Assembly: GCA_947442255.1 (NCBI GenBank)
Contig: CANEVO010000061.1
Location: 1-25,173 of the forward strand
DNA from: Opitutia bacterium
Lineage (GTDB): Bacteria > Verrucomicrobiota > Verrucomicrobiae > Opitutales > Opitutaceae
Direction of reading: 5' to 3'
DNA length: 25,173 nt
Shown here: positions 1 through 8,082 of the stretch, one piece after another
Layout: every line of letters begins with the position of its first letter
How positions within the stretch are numbered: position 1 is the stretch's first letter
Made by a program: the position numbers and the translations under genes
The notes under the pieces: model-generated
Told to the model about the DNA's origin: nothing
Database searches by the model: none
What the model saw: only the letters and a program-made list of their open reading frames with translations

Positions 1-679
1 AATTGATTGGTGAGGAAAACCAGCGCCTACCGGGTTCCGGGATCGAGATAGCGGATCCGCCGCAGCGGCTCGGGATAATACGCACGGCCCTTGGTCGAGT
101 TGAGTCGAATGGTTTGATCGCAGCGCAGGCCGGCCGTCTCGTTCACGGGACGCGAGGCCATGACATAGGAGGAGGTGTTGGTCTTGAGCCTGGTGACGAA
201 GCACGCCCCCCGGCGCATGCAACCGGTGCAATCGCGCGAAATCGAGATAGCCTCGGTCGATGACATAGTAGCTTCCCGGAGCCACCGGGATCTCGTCGAG
301 CGACGCGACTTCGTGCCGATTGCCGTCGTAGATGCTGGCGAAAACCGGAATGCCGGCGCGCAAATCGAGTAGCACGTTGAGCCTCACGGAAGCCAGCGTC
401 TGCTTCCACCGCGCCCACGTGGAACAGCGCCATGCTCAGTTCGATGACGGTCGCATCCATGGCGAACAGGTCCGCCTCCAATCCCAGTACGGGCGGTGTC
501 TCGGCATAGAGTCGTTGCGCCCGGCGCATCAGCCACCGCTGCCACGTCGGCAAAAACCCGCCAATCCCGATGCTCGTTCGCGTACGCCAGATTCGTGCGG
601 GTCACGCGACCACGGATGCCCATCCGGTAGGCGAGCGCAGAGCGTGTTCGCAAGCAGGCTTCGATCCCGCGCAAGCTCT
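1..679 (-). pseudogene. Decayed IS4-type transposase (DDE), 5' and 3' truncated
   Basis: Minus-strand translation in three successive frames gives one IS4-family (DUF4372-type) transposase. It starts inside the N-terminal region (SLRGIEACLRTRSALAYRMG), runs through the first DDE aspartate region (LFAMDATVIEL) and the second (YYVIDRGYLDF), to FVTRLKTN and RYLDPGTR. The reading is broken by a frameshift near 540-550, by one extra base at 420, by an extra C in the C6 run at 206-211, and by an in-frame TAG at about 27-29. After the TAG the homology resumes as ALVFLTNQF and leaves the window. Roughly the first 60 residues, the upstream IS end and the terminal inverted repeat are missing on the right, where ceramidase sequence begins. 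It cannot make an active transposase. The frameshifts could be natural decay or, for the homopolymer, a sequencing error. The family call is from remembered IS4 motifs; the exact IS name is unknown. Confidence 0.8.
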
Positions 680-1132
680 TACGGCTACGCCGACCTGGAT
701 TATGCGGACATCACCCCGGCGGATCTGGAGCGCCGCGCCCGTTCGCGTTCCAAGGCGGAAAAGACCTGGGCCGAGGACCTGATCAAGCAGGCGGCGGAAA
801 AAGGCGGGCTGCCCCAGAGCTATCCCTGCCCGGTGCAGGTCGTGCAATTCGGGACGGACCTGACCCTCGTCGCCAACGGCGGCGAGACGACCGTCGACTA
901 CTCCCTGCGCCTGAAACGGGAAATGGCTTCGGCCCCGCATGCCCTGTGGGTCGCCGGCTATTCCAACGACGTGTTCGTCGGCTACCTCGGCAGCCGGCGG
1001 GTGATCATCGAGGGCGGTTACGAGGGTTATGGCACGACGTCCGCCATCGGGCATCCCGGCCCTTGGGCCACCACGACGGAAGACCGCGTTATCGACAAGG
1101 CCTACGAACTCATCCGCTCGATCAACCACTGA
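676..1132 (+). pseudogene. 3' fragment of a neutral/alkaline ceramidase gene
   Basis: About 150 codons, uninterrupted up to the TGA at 1130, match the C-terminal part of neutral (non-lysosomal) ceramidases. Recognisable elements in order are the helix region ITPADLERRAR, the strand pair PVQVVQFGTDLTLVANGGE followed by TVDYSLRLKRE, then VAGYSNDVFVGYLGSRRV, EGGYEGYGTT and a final helix DRVIDKAYELIRS. Intact enzymes are exported and cleave the N-acyl bond of ceramide. The catalytic serine and zinc ligands lie in the N-terminal domain, which is absent here because the sequence left of about 676 is transposase relic on the other strand. An open frame extends left to 332 but is only the shadow of the IS. 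No start codon or signal peptide belongs to this fragment, so it is best read as a remnant. It converges on the beta-CASP gene at 1176. An alternative is an assembly chimera at the junction. Confidence 0.75.
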
Positions 1133-1175
1133 GCCGCGCGGCGACGCCAACGCATCGCCGGACGGCCCGCCAAGA

Positions 1176-2534
1176 TCAGACCTGGCAAACCTTCAGCGGG
1201 ATGGGGTCGATCACTTTGGTCCCGGGGAGCTGTTGCGCCAATTGCTCGGCAAACCACGCACGCGCCCCCGGGTCGCCGTGGGTCAGGACGATGCTGCGGG
1301 CCTGCGTTTGCACGGCGAACTCGAGCAGTTCATCGCGCTCGGCGTGGCCGCTGAGTTCGAAGCGCTCGACGCGGGCGAGGACCTTCGCCTTCACATCGAT
1401 GGCGGCAAAGGTGAACGTCTTGCCCGGCGCAGTCGCCAGCAACTTTCCGCCAGGCGTGTCGGGATCGCAGAAGCCCACAAAGCCAATCGTGTTGCGGGCA
1501 TGGCCGAGCAAACCGGACGCGAGCGTGTAACTCGGCGTGCGCTCGACCAGCATGCCCGAACTCACCACGTAGAGCGCATTCTGTTTCGGATCCACGCCCG
1601 GCGTCAGCTTGCGCGGCATTGGCTTGAGCTGAAGATCCTTCATAATCCGGCGGTCGAACTGCACGTCCTTCGTCTTGCGCGAAACCTCGTCGAAGAGTTC
1701 CGCAATGCCCATGCCGAGGCCGGCGGCGTAAATCGGGCAGTCGATGAGGCGGCCGAACCGGCGCGCATCGTGGAAAACCGAAAGCAGCTCCTGCATCCGG
1801 CCGAGCGCGAACACCGGCAGCAGGAAGGATCCCCCGCTGGCAATCGTCGCGTTGATGGAGGCGACGAGCCGCGCGATCTCATGCACCCGCTCCTTGCCGA
1901 AAGCGCGCTCGGTCGTGCCGCGGGTGGTCTCGATGATCAACGTGTCGAAATGCCCCATGGGAAACTGCGCGCCCTTCAACGTGCGCTGGTCCTCAAACAT
2001 GACGTCGCCGGTGATGAAAATCTGCCGCTCCTTGTGATGAATTTCGACCGCCGTCGCGCCCGCGACATGGCCCGAGCGATGAAACGTGATCTCGACCTGG
2101 TCTTTCCGGCCGCGAAACACCTTCGGAGTTCTGAAGGGCAACCCGACAAACCGGCCGACGAGACGGTCCACCTCGTCATGCGTGAACAACGGGTAGCCCG
2201 GAACGTTGTCCTCCTCTTTCTGCTTCTTCATCACGTTCGCGGAATTGTGCAGCATCTTCTCGATCAACATGCGGCTCGACTGGGTGAGCAGCACCGGCGT
2301 CTTCGGGTGCTGGCGCATCACGACGGGCAACCCGCCGATGTGATCGAGATGGCAGTGCGTGATGATGATGAGATCGAGCTCGACGCCCCGCAGCAGGTCG
2401 AAATCCGGCAGGGCGCCCAATCCGGGCGTCTTGGGGTTCAAGCCGCAGTCGACGAGGATATTCAGCGTCCCGATTTGCAGTAAGAGCGAGTTCGCGCCGA
2501 TGCCGCCCTGGCGGTTGAGGTCGGTTAATTTCAT
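1176..2534 (-). CDS. Beta-CASP metallo-beta-lactamase family RNase-like protein (CPSF/YSH1-like)
   Basis: The 452-residue protein has the complete metallo-beta-lactamase plus beta-CASP layout of CPSF73-like nucleases (COG1236 type). The zinc-site motif HCHLDH lies at residues 60-65, the SGH histidine at 156 and the GD aspartate at 177. Motif A, IIETTRG, lies at 200-206 and the beta-CASP GRMQELL segment at 245-251. SSGMLVERTPSY lies at 325-336, the SGHAERDEL histidine at 397 and the THG histidine at 419. Family members cut RNA hydrolytically in the cytoplasm. No signal peptide or KH domain is seen. The open frame extends upstream to 2798, but MKLTDLNRQGG at 2534 is the natural family start because the extra residues are arginine-rich and look non-coding. 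The upstream leader is pyrimidine-rich with no Shine-Dalgarno sequence. It lies 371 bp downstream of the esterase gene on the same strand, so co-transcription is possible but unproven. Confidence 0.9.
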   Translation of the reverse strand: MKLTDLNRQGGIGANSLLLQIGTLNILVDCGLNPKTPGLGALPDFDLLRGVELDLIIITHCHLDHIGGLPVVMRQHPKTPVLLTQSSRMLIEKMLHNSANVMKKQKEEDNVPGYPLFTHDEVDRLVGRFVGLPFRTPKVFRGRKDQVEITFHRSGHVAGATAVEIHHKERQIFITGDVMFEDQRTLKGAQFPMGHFDTLIIETTRGTTERAFGKERVHEIARLVASINATIASGGSFLLPVFALGRMQELLSVFHDARRFGRLIDCPIYAAGLGMGIAELFDEVSRKTKDVQFDRRIMKDLQLKPMPRKLTPGVDPKQNALYVVSSGMLVERTPSYTLASGLLGHARNTIGFVGFCDPDTPGGKLLATAPGKTFTFAAIDVKAKVLARVERFELSGHAERDELLEFAVQTQARSIVLTHGDPGARAWFAEQLAQQLPGTKVIDPIPLKVCQV

Positions 2535-2563
2535 GGAAGATGGGAGAAGAAGTGACGAACCGG

Positions 2564-2586
2564 CGGCTCGCAAGAGCCGCGAGCCG
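2564..2586 (-). repeat. Inverted repeat in the leader of the beta-CASP gene
   Basis: CGGCTCGC (2564-2571) and GCGAGCCG (2579-2586) form a perfect 8-bp stem with a 7-nt loop. An overlapping shorter hairpin, GGCTC-GCAA-GAGCC, uses part of the same bases, so the two folds exclude each other. It lies about 30-50 nt before the start codon at 2534. Whether it regulates the RNase-like gene is not shown. Confidence 0.5.
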
Positions 2587-2796
2587 GCAAACGGCAAGAG
2601 TCGGCGGCATCGTTTCCGGGCCAGGCCGGGGATGCAAGTAACTGCAGCGGTTTGATTTTCCAGGCACATCTCGCCCCAACGCTCGCCCTGCCGTCGACCC
2701 CGCTCACGGCGGAGCCCGCGACGCGCCCACCGGCACGGGCACGGAACTTCAGGCCGCCGGAGCCGTCTTTCCGGACGTTTCCTGGATAACACCGCC

Positions 2797-2958
2797 ATGC
2801 ATTACCGCGCTCTTGCCTGCCTCGTGATCGCATGGGCGGCGCCCATGCTCCACGCCGGTCCCGCCGAGACGGCCATCGTCGACGCGATGAAACTGCCGGC
2901 CGCGTTCAACGGGCGGAAGCCCGGTTGCCCTCCGGGTCGAGCGGCTCGACGAGCGTGA
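2797..2958 (+). pseudogene. 53-codon stub: N-terminus of a lost secreted protein
   Basis: An ATG at 2797 opens a short frame whose first residues, MHYRALACLVIAWAAPMLHA, form a convincing signal peptide. These are followed by GPAETAIVDAMKLPAAFN, which resembles the mature start of a secreted protein. The frame then runs into the 3' end of the convergent esterase gene, where residues become arginine/proline-rich, and stops at 2956. The coding look ends at about 2900, just where the esterase stop (2906) lies. The likely reading is a gene whose body was deleted, leaving its start next to the esterase. I half-recognise TAIVDAMKL as the start of an Opitutaceae secreted protein but cannot name the family. 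It could also be chance. Confidence 0.4.
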
Positions 2959-4981
2959 CCGCGGTGCCGGGCCGCGACGCCACCAAGTCGGGCAGGTCGT
3001 AGGCGCGCAACGCCCCGAAGACCGTGTTGACGTTCTGGTTTTTGGCCAGGGGCGTGCGCACGACCTCGGACCAGGAGGTGAGGGAACGCTCGAGGCGGAG
3101 CGAAGCAAGGAGCTGCGGCTCCAGCGCGGCCGCGTGCAGGGCGGCCACGCCCGTTTCGCCGTTCGCGACCACGGCGACGCGGGCCGGGGCGTTGAGGCCG
3201 GCCGAAGTGCCGGCCAGATACCGAGCGCACACCAGAATGTCCTCGGCCCGCATCGCGACGAACGATTTGGCGAGGAGGCCGGCCAGCGAAACATCGGCCG
3301 AATTGCCGCCGATCAGTTTGCGGTAGCCATCGCGGCCGGGGGCCGGCGCCGTCTCGCCGATGCCGCGCACATCCACGGCGAGCACCGTGCGGCCGGAGAG
3401 CACGAGCTTTTCGATCGGCCCGCCCGCGCTCGCATCCGCCTGCTTGCCGTCGCCGTGCAAATAAAGCACGGGCTCGGCGGCCGCGGCTCCGCCGGCGGGG
3501 ATGAATTTCAAGGCCGGCAGGCGGATGCCCGGCTCGGGTTCGATCACGAGTTGCTGAATGGAATACCCGTCGCGCGACAAGATCCTCCCCGATTCGACTT
3601 TGGGCTGGGGCAGGTCCGCCAGCGGACGGATGCCGCTCACCCGCCGCACCTCGGCCAGCGCCGCCGCCGGGTTCTGCCAGAGCCTCCGGCGTTCGCCGGC
3701 GAGGCGCTGGTCCCATTCGCGATTGAGGTCGAACAGCGAACGCGCGCCGGGCAAATCCGACACCCTGCCCTCCGGCGTGCATTGGAGCTGCGCATCCGTC
3801 ATGACCGGGAAGGGAGACTCGGTGACGGGCTCGTTGCTGCCGAAGAACCAGCGCCGCATCCAGCGCGCGGCGCCGACCCGCATCTCCGTGGGAAAACCGT
3901 GGGTCGTATCGGGCTCGATGAGATCGACCCGCTCGGCAAAACCGAGGCGGGTGTAGAAGCGCTTCGACTGGCGGAAGAGATTCCACGCGCCAGTGATGTC
4001 GAAATAATCCCTCGTCGCCGCCATGATGAGAGTCGGCCGCGGCGCCCGGAGCATCACGTAATCGCCGTGGTCGAGGCCAAAGGCGATCTGGCCATGGATG
4101 TTCTGCTCGGCGTCCTGCGGACCGAGGGTTTCGAGCAGCCGCCGGAACCCGGTGAGGTAACAACCCGGGGCGGACACGGTGATGCGGTCGTCCAGCGCGC
4201 CCAGATAGCTCGACATCGTGCCGCCGCCGGAAATGCCCATCGCACCGATGCGGGCCGGATCGAGATCCTTGCGGCTTTGCAGATAATCCACGGCGCGCAT
4301 CCCGTCCCAGATCATGTAACGCGCCACGCTGGTGCCGAGCAGGGCGGAGCTGACGTCCATCAAGCTGTGCTCCTGGGTGGTGCTACCGAACTGGGGTTTG
4401 CCATCCGCGGCGAAGAAATGCCGGCGCTCCCCCTGCCCCACCGGATCGTAGCACAGGCAGGCCACGCCGTTTTTCGCCAGCAGGATGGACGCCTGCTGGT
4501 AGAGATCGCGCGCCTTGGCGTTCGCACTGTGGCCGGTGGGATGGACCACCGACGGATGCGGCCCGGGCGTGAGCGGCAGATACAGCGTCGCCGTCACAAA
4601 AAAGCCCGGCTGGCTTTCGAAGATAATTTTTTCGACCCGGTAGTCGTCGAACTTCAGCTCGCCCGTGACCCGCGCGTTGAGCGGCGTGCGCTCGGGAAAC
4701 CCGCCGAGCGCCGTCAGGAACGCCGCGCGGCGGCTGCGCTGCCAGGCCTCCAGTTGCGCGACGGTCTGGAGCTTCTCGTAGTCCGCATCGCGCCGGTCGA
4801 GCGCGGCATAGGCCGCGCGCTTCAGGTAAGCGTTCATCATCGCTTCGGGCGCGACGCCACCCGCCGCCCGGGGCAGCACGGTCAAATCATCATCCGCCGC
4901 CGCGGCGGGCAAAACGGGAAGCAACAGCGCGCAGACCAGCGCGCCAAAAAAAATCGCAGGGGACAGTACGCGGAAGGGCAT
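2906..4981 (-). CDS. Secreted two-domain alpha/beta-hydrolase (acetyl xylan esterase-like)
   Basis: The 691-residue protein starts with a signal peptide (residues 1-29, ending LPAAAA). Domain 1 (about 50-380) is an acetyl xylan esterase/abhydrolase-like fold. It has the strand and oxyanion region VVHPTGHSANAK, the nucleophile motif GISGG (Ser251), an acid candidate in ATRDYFD (Asp325) and the catalytic histidine in TTHGF (His361). Domain 2 (about 465-680) repeats the fold (YLHGDGK, AVDVRGIGETAPA), but at the nucleophile elbow it reads VVANGETG, with Gly608 where serine is expected, so it is probably non-catalytic. Such proteins de-esterify plant polysaccharides or related esters outside the cytoplasm; the substrate here is not known. 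The start at 4981 is chosen because the signal peptide begins there. There is no Shine-Dalgarno sequence. A CCCGGA/TCCGGG hairpin (5014-5031) lies in the leader. Confidence 0.85.
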   Translation of the reverse strand: MPFRVLSPAIFFGALVCALLLPVLPAAAADDDLTVLPRAAGGVAPEAMMNAYLKRAAYAALDRRDADYEKLQTVAQLEAWQRSRRAAFLTALGGFPERTPLNARVTGELKFDDYRVEKIIFESQPGFFVTATLYLPLTPGPHPSVVHPTGHSANAKARDLYQQASILLAKNGVACLCYDPVGQGERRHFFAADGKPQFGSTTQEHSLMDVSSALLGTSVARYMIWDGMRAVDYLQSRKDLDPARIGAMGISGGGTMSSYLGALDDRITVSAPGCYLTGFRRLLETLGPQDAEQNIHGQIAFGLDHGDYVMLRAPRPTLIMAATRDYFDITGAWNLFRQSKRFYTRLGFAERVDLIEPDTTHGFPTEMRVGAARWMRRWFFGSNEPVTESPFPVMTDAQLQCTPEGRVSDLPGARSLFDLNREWDQRLAGERRRLWQNPAAALAEVRRVSGIRPLADLPQPKVESGRILSRDGYSIQQLVIEPEPGIRLPALKFIPAGGAAAAEPVLYLHGDGKQADASAGGPIEKLVLSGRTVLAVDVRGIGETAPAPGRDGYRKLIGGNSADVSLAGLLAKSFVAMRAEDILVCARYLAGTSAGLNAPARVAVVANGETGVAALHAAALEPQLLASLRLERSLTSWSEVVRTPLAKNQNVNTVFGALRAYDLPDLVASRPGTAVTLVEPLDPEGNRASAR

Positions 4982-5276
4982 GGGCAGGAGATGGAACAGA
5001 TGTGAACAAGAAACCCGGACACCAATCCGGGCGGGGAAGAGAGGGGAGCTACCGCCTCACCCCGCGATTATCGAGCGTAAACCGACCGCGAGGCCGGCCA
5101 GGTCGTTGAGCCCTGCTTCCGCCGGCATGAAAACCAGACCGGGCCACGGCGAAACCGCGGGCGGCCCATTGACACTCGACTTCCCCGCCCGCGTGCGGGA
5201 AAAAATTCCTCCCGCTTTGCACTGCGATTGCCGGACGACCCGGTCAACCGCCCCGTCCCTCCACGCCTCTCTTCCC
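4982..5276. other. Divergent intergenic region between esterase and first heme dehydrogenase
   Basis: These 295 bp separate two divergent genes. On the esterase side there is a 6-bp hairpin at 5014-5031. On the right side lies the 38-bp TTGACA element at 5169-5206, listed separately. The rest, about 5040-5168, shows no convincing gene, repeat or RNA. An open plus-strand frame crosses it but has no protein-like features. Confidence 0.6.
5169..5206 (+). promoter_or_regulatory. Duplicated upstream element, copy 1 (candidate promoter)
   Basis: The block begins TTGACACTCGACTTC and ends GTGCGGGAAAAAAT. It matches the copy at 7975-8012 at 33 of 38 positions, with all but one mismatch in a short middle stretch. 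Its first base is exactly 108 nt before the ATG of the gene it precedes, as in copy 2. TTGACA fits a sigma-70 -35 box. No classical TATAAT stands 17 nt on, so the true -10 is uncertain. Confidence 0.5.
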
Positions 5277-7853
5277 ATGAATCTGTCCCGCCGTTCAAAC
5301 TGGCTTGGTCTTGCAACACTCGCCGCCGCCGTGCTGCCCGCCCTGCCGGGCCGCGCGCAGATCGGCGATATCGGCGCCGATTCCAAGCGGCCGCCGAGCA
5401 CGGAGATTGAAGTCCCCGCCGCCCCGGTCCTGACCCCCGCGGAGGCCGTCCAATCCTTTGTCCTGCCGCCGCATTTTCGCATCGAGCTGGTCGCCGCCGA
5501 GCCGCTCGTGCAAGACCCGGTGATGATGGCCTTCGATTCGCGTGGCCGGCTGTGGGTCGCCGAACTCTCCGCCTACAACGTCGCGGAAATCGTCGAGCAT
5601 CTGCCGGTCTATCTGGATAAAACCCAGCCGGCCCCCAAGACGCCGACGGGCCGCGTGGTCGTACTGGAAGACACGAATGGCGACGGGAAAATGGACCAGC
5701 GCACCGTCTATGCGGACAACCTGAACGCCCCGCGGGCGATCGGTTTCGTGGGCGACCAGGTGTTGATCGGCGATCCACCCAACCTCTGGGTGACCCGCGA
5801 TCGCAATGGCGACGGCGTCATGGACGAAAAAATCTCCCTCGACGATAATTTCGGCACCATCCCGAACGTCGAGGCCAGCCCCAACGGGTTGCTCTGGGGC
5901 AAGGACAACTGGCTCTACAACGCCAGTTATGTCTGGCGGTGGCGCATGAATGCCGGCGGTGAGTGGCGCCGCGAGCCGGTGCCCAGCGTCGGGCAATGGG
6001 GGCTGACCCAGGACGATTTCGGCCGGCGGTTCTATAACTCGAACAGCGACCAGCTGCGGGGCGATTTCATTTCTTCCCATTTCGTCGGCGGCCTGGATCG
6101 GCGGCTGCCGCTTTATGGGGTGAACTTTCAGGTCGCGACCGACCAGTCGACGTTCCCCATCCGGCCCAACACGGGCGTCAACCGGGGTTACAGCGGCGGA
6201 AAAGACCAACTGCGCGAGACCGGCACACTCAACACCTTCACCGCGGCCTCGGCGCCGGTGATCTACCGCGGCACCAATTTTCCGGCGGCGTTCACCGGCA
6301 ACGCCTTCGTGCCCGAACCCATCGGCAATCTGGTGAAGCGCAATCTCCTCCTCGAAACCGAAGGCCGGCTTACCGCCCAGAACGCCTACCTCCAAGCGGA
6401 GTTCCTCACGTCGAAGGATGAGCGCTTCCGGCCCGTCTTTGTCACGAACGCCCCCGACGGCACCCTTTACATCGCCGACTATTACCGCGGGATCCTCGAG
6501 GGCTACGACTTCATCACGACCTTTCTCCGCGACCAGATTTTACAGCGGGGCCTGAACAAGCCGCTCTGGGGCATGGGTCGGATTTACCGTGTCGTCTACG
6601 AGGGTGGACCGCTCGCGAAGGTGCCTGATTTTGCCCGCGCGGATCCGGCGACGCTGGTCAAACTTCTGACGGACGAGAATGGCTGGACACGCGACACGGC
6701 GCAGCGCCGGATCGTCGAGTCGGGCTCGCCGGCCCTGGCTCCCGCGCTGCGGGATCTGCTCGCCCGCGCCCCGAAGGCCCGCGACCGCGTCTCCGCCCTC
6801 TGGTGCCTCGAAGGGTTGCAGGTGCTCACGTCCGCCGACGTGGAACGCGCCCTAGCCGACGCGGACTCGCATGTGCGCATCGCGGCCCTCCAGGCCGCGA
6901 CATCGATGCTGCGCGAACCGGCGGGCGAAAAGCTGCTCGCCGTCCTTGCCGCAAAGGCCGCGACCGAGGAACCGATGGTTCTCGCCCACGTCGCCCTGGC
7001 GCTCGCTAAACTCGAGAGCCCCGCCGCGCGCGACCTGCTGTGGAATCTCCTCCCCCGCGCCGCGGAACACCCCTCGCTCTCCGACAGTCTGCTGATCGCC
7101 CTGCGCGGTCACGAGGTGGAGATCCTGCAAAAATTGCAGGCGCGTATTGTCTCGGGCCGTGACTTTCCGTTCGGCGCCGAGGGCTTGCTGGAAAGCCTGG
7201 CCGGCCATCTCGTGCTGGCGGGCGGATCCGCCGGCGACGCGCTGACCGCGGCGATCACCGACCGGCGTATCCCGCAACTGCACCGCCTCGCGCTGATGCG
7301 GGGTGCGACGAAAATCCGCGGTGTGTCGCTGTCGGAAACCCAACTCAAGCAACTGGCCGCCGCCGCGCCCGACGCGTGGGTGCGCCGCACGGCCGCCGAG
7401 GCCGCCGCGACCCTCAGCCAGCGCGCCGCCCGGACCGCCCGCCGCCCGGCCAGCCGGCCCCTGAAGCCGGGGCAGCAAGCGATGTTCGAAGCCGGCAGGA
7501 CCACCTACGGCCTGTGCGCCGCCTGCCATCAGCCCGACGGCCTCGGCCGGCCCGATCTGGCCCCGTCGCTGCAGGACGGACGCTGGGCCAACGCCGTTTC
7601 GCCGGATGCGGCGATCCGCATCGTGTTGCACGGCAAACAGGGCACGCCGGGTTTCCCCGCGCCCATGGTGCCGCTGGCCAACATGAACGACGAACAACTC
7701 GCCAGCGTGCTCACCTTCGTCCGCCGCTCCTTTGGCAACAGCGCGCCGTTTGTGGAGCCAGCCGATATTGCGCGGGTGCGCAGCGAGACCCTCAACCGGA
7801 CCCAACCGTGGACGGATGCGGAACTCGCCGCGGCCACCGGCGAGGCAAATTGA
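5277..7853 (+). CDS. Secreted PVC-type heme-binding dehydrogenase, paralog 1
   Basis: The 858-residue protein has a signal peptide (1-27, ending PGRAQ) and then the Planctomycete/Verrucomicrobium membrane-bound dehydrogenase domain (TIGR02604-like). That domain starts LPPHFRIELVAAEPLVQDP at about 63-81 and folds as a beta-propeller. Two EF-hand-like calcium loops are visible (EDTNGDGKMD at 131-140 and RDRNGDGVMDE at 174-184). HEAT-type helical repeats follow at about 455-715, and a C-terminal cytochrome c domain has CAACH (Cys747, Cys750, His751) and a likely axial methionine at 797. Known relatives are thought to oxidise sugars or alcohols and pass electrons to heme; the substrate is unknown. 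Met at 5277 is chosen because the signal peptide begins there; the frame is open further upstream. The leader (CCTCTCTTCCC) lacks a Shine-Dalgarno sequence. The next gene, 229 bp downstream, is a close paralog. Confidence 0.9.
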   Translation: MNLSRRSNWLGLATLAAAVLPALPGRAQIGDIGADSKRPPSTEIEVPAAPVLTPAEAVQSFVLPPHFRIELVAAEPLVQDPVMMAFDSRGRLWVAELSAYNVAEIVEHLPVYLDKTQPAPKTPTGRVVVLEDTNGDGKMDQRTVYADNLNAPRAIGFVGDQVLIGDPPNLWVTRDRNGDGVMDEKISLDDNFGTIPNVEASPNGLLWGKDNWLYNASYVWRWRMNAGGEWRREPVPSVGQWGLTQDDFGRRFYNSNSDQLRGDFISSHFVGGLDRRLPLYGVNFQVATDQSTFPIRPNTGVNRGYSGGKDQLRETGTLNTFTAASAPVIYRGTNFPAAFTGNAFVPEPIGNLVKRNLLLETEGRLTAQNAYLQAEFLTSKDERFRPVFVTNAPDGTLYIADYYRGILEGYDFITTFLRDQILQRGLNKPLWGMGRIYRVVYEGGPLAKVPDFARADPATLVKLLTDENGWTRDTAQRRIVESGSPALAPALRDLLARAPKARDRVSALWCLEGLQVLTSADVERALADADSHVRIAALQAATSMLREPAGEKLLAVLAAKAATEEPMVLAHVALALAKLESPAARDLLWNLLPRAAEHPSLSDSLLIALRGHEVEILQKLQARIVSGRDFPFGAEGLLESLAGHLVLAGGSAGDALTAAITDRRIPQLHRLALMRGATKIRGVSLSETQLKQLAAAAPDAWVRRTAAEAAATLSQRAARTARRPASRPLKPGQQAMFEAGRTTYGLCAACHQPDGLGRPDLAPSLQDGRWANAVSPDAAIRIVLHGKQGTPGFPAPMVPLANMNDEQLASVLTFVRRSFGNSAPFVEPADIARVRSETLNRTQPWTDAELAAATGEAN

Positions 7854-7917
7854 CCGCGGCCGCGGAGCCCCAACCCGACGGGCGCGACCGGTAGAATCCC
7901 GGGTTCGCTCGCGCCGA

Positions 7918-7964
7918 GCCTCCGTCGCGGAGGCCGGGCGGGCGCAGGCGCCTGCCGCGCCCGG
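7918..7964. repeat. Two adjacent strong hairpins between the tandem dehydrogenase genes
   Basis: GCCTCCG-TCG-CGGAGGC (7918-7934) is a perfect 7-bp stem. It is followed at once by a larger stem with CCGGGC (7934-7939) paired to GCCCGG (7959-7964) around the 12-bp palindrome GCAGGCGCCTGC (7944-7955). No T-run follows, so this is not a standard intrinsic terminator. It may slow decay of, or partly end, the upstream transcript just before the promoter-like element at 7975. Confidence 0.5.
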
Positions 7965-7974
7965 AGCGTCCCGA

Positions 7975-8012
7975 TTGACACTCGACTTCACCCGCGGCGT
8001 GCGCGAAAAAAT
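7975..8012 (+). promoter_or_regulatory. Duplicated upstream element, copy 2 (candidate promoter)
   Basis: The same block as at 5169-5206: TTGACACTCGACTTC, a five-mismatch middle, then GTGCGCGAAAAAAT. Its first base is 108 nt before the ATG at 8083. The sequence between the block and the start codon is not conserved between the two copies, so the block is probably kept as DNA or RNA signal and not merely by recent duplication. Confidence 0.5.
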
Positions 8013-8082
8013 CCCCTCTACCATCACGCGGGTGCGCATCGCCTCCGCGTGCACCGCACCAATCCTGGAAACTACCTGTCGT

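Noticed and set aside
3134..5005. Long plus-strand open frame (623 codons) opposite the esterase
   Set aside because: It is a GC-driven shadow: arginine/histidine-rich, with no recognisable motifs, fully antisense to a gene with signal peptide and catalytic residues.
5100..5145. Stretch coding PASAGMKT-like peptide upstream of the first dehydrogenase, reminiscent of dispersed intergenic repeats
   Set aside because: Only one copy occurs in this window and no palindromic repeat unit is evident.
5169..5276. Conserved upstream element read as protein (LTLDF...VREKIP), in frame with both dehydrogenases
   Set aside because: The residues between it and the Met are not conserved between paralogs, and a signal peptide starts at the Met, so an N-terminal extension is unlikely.
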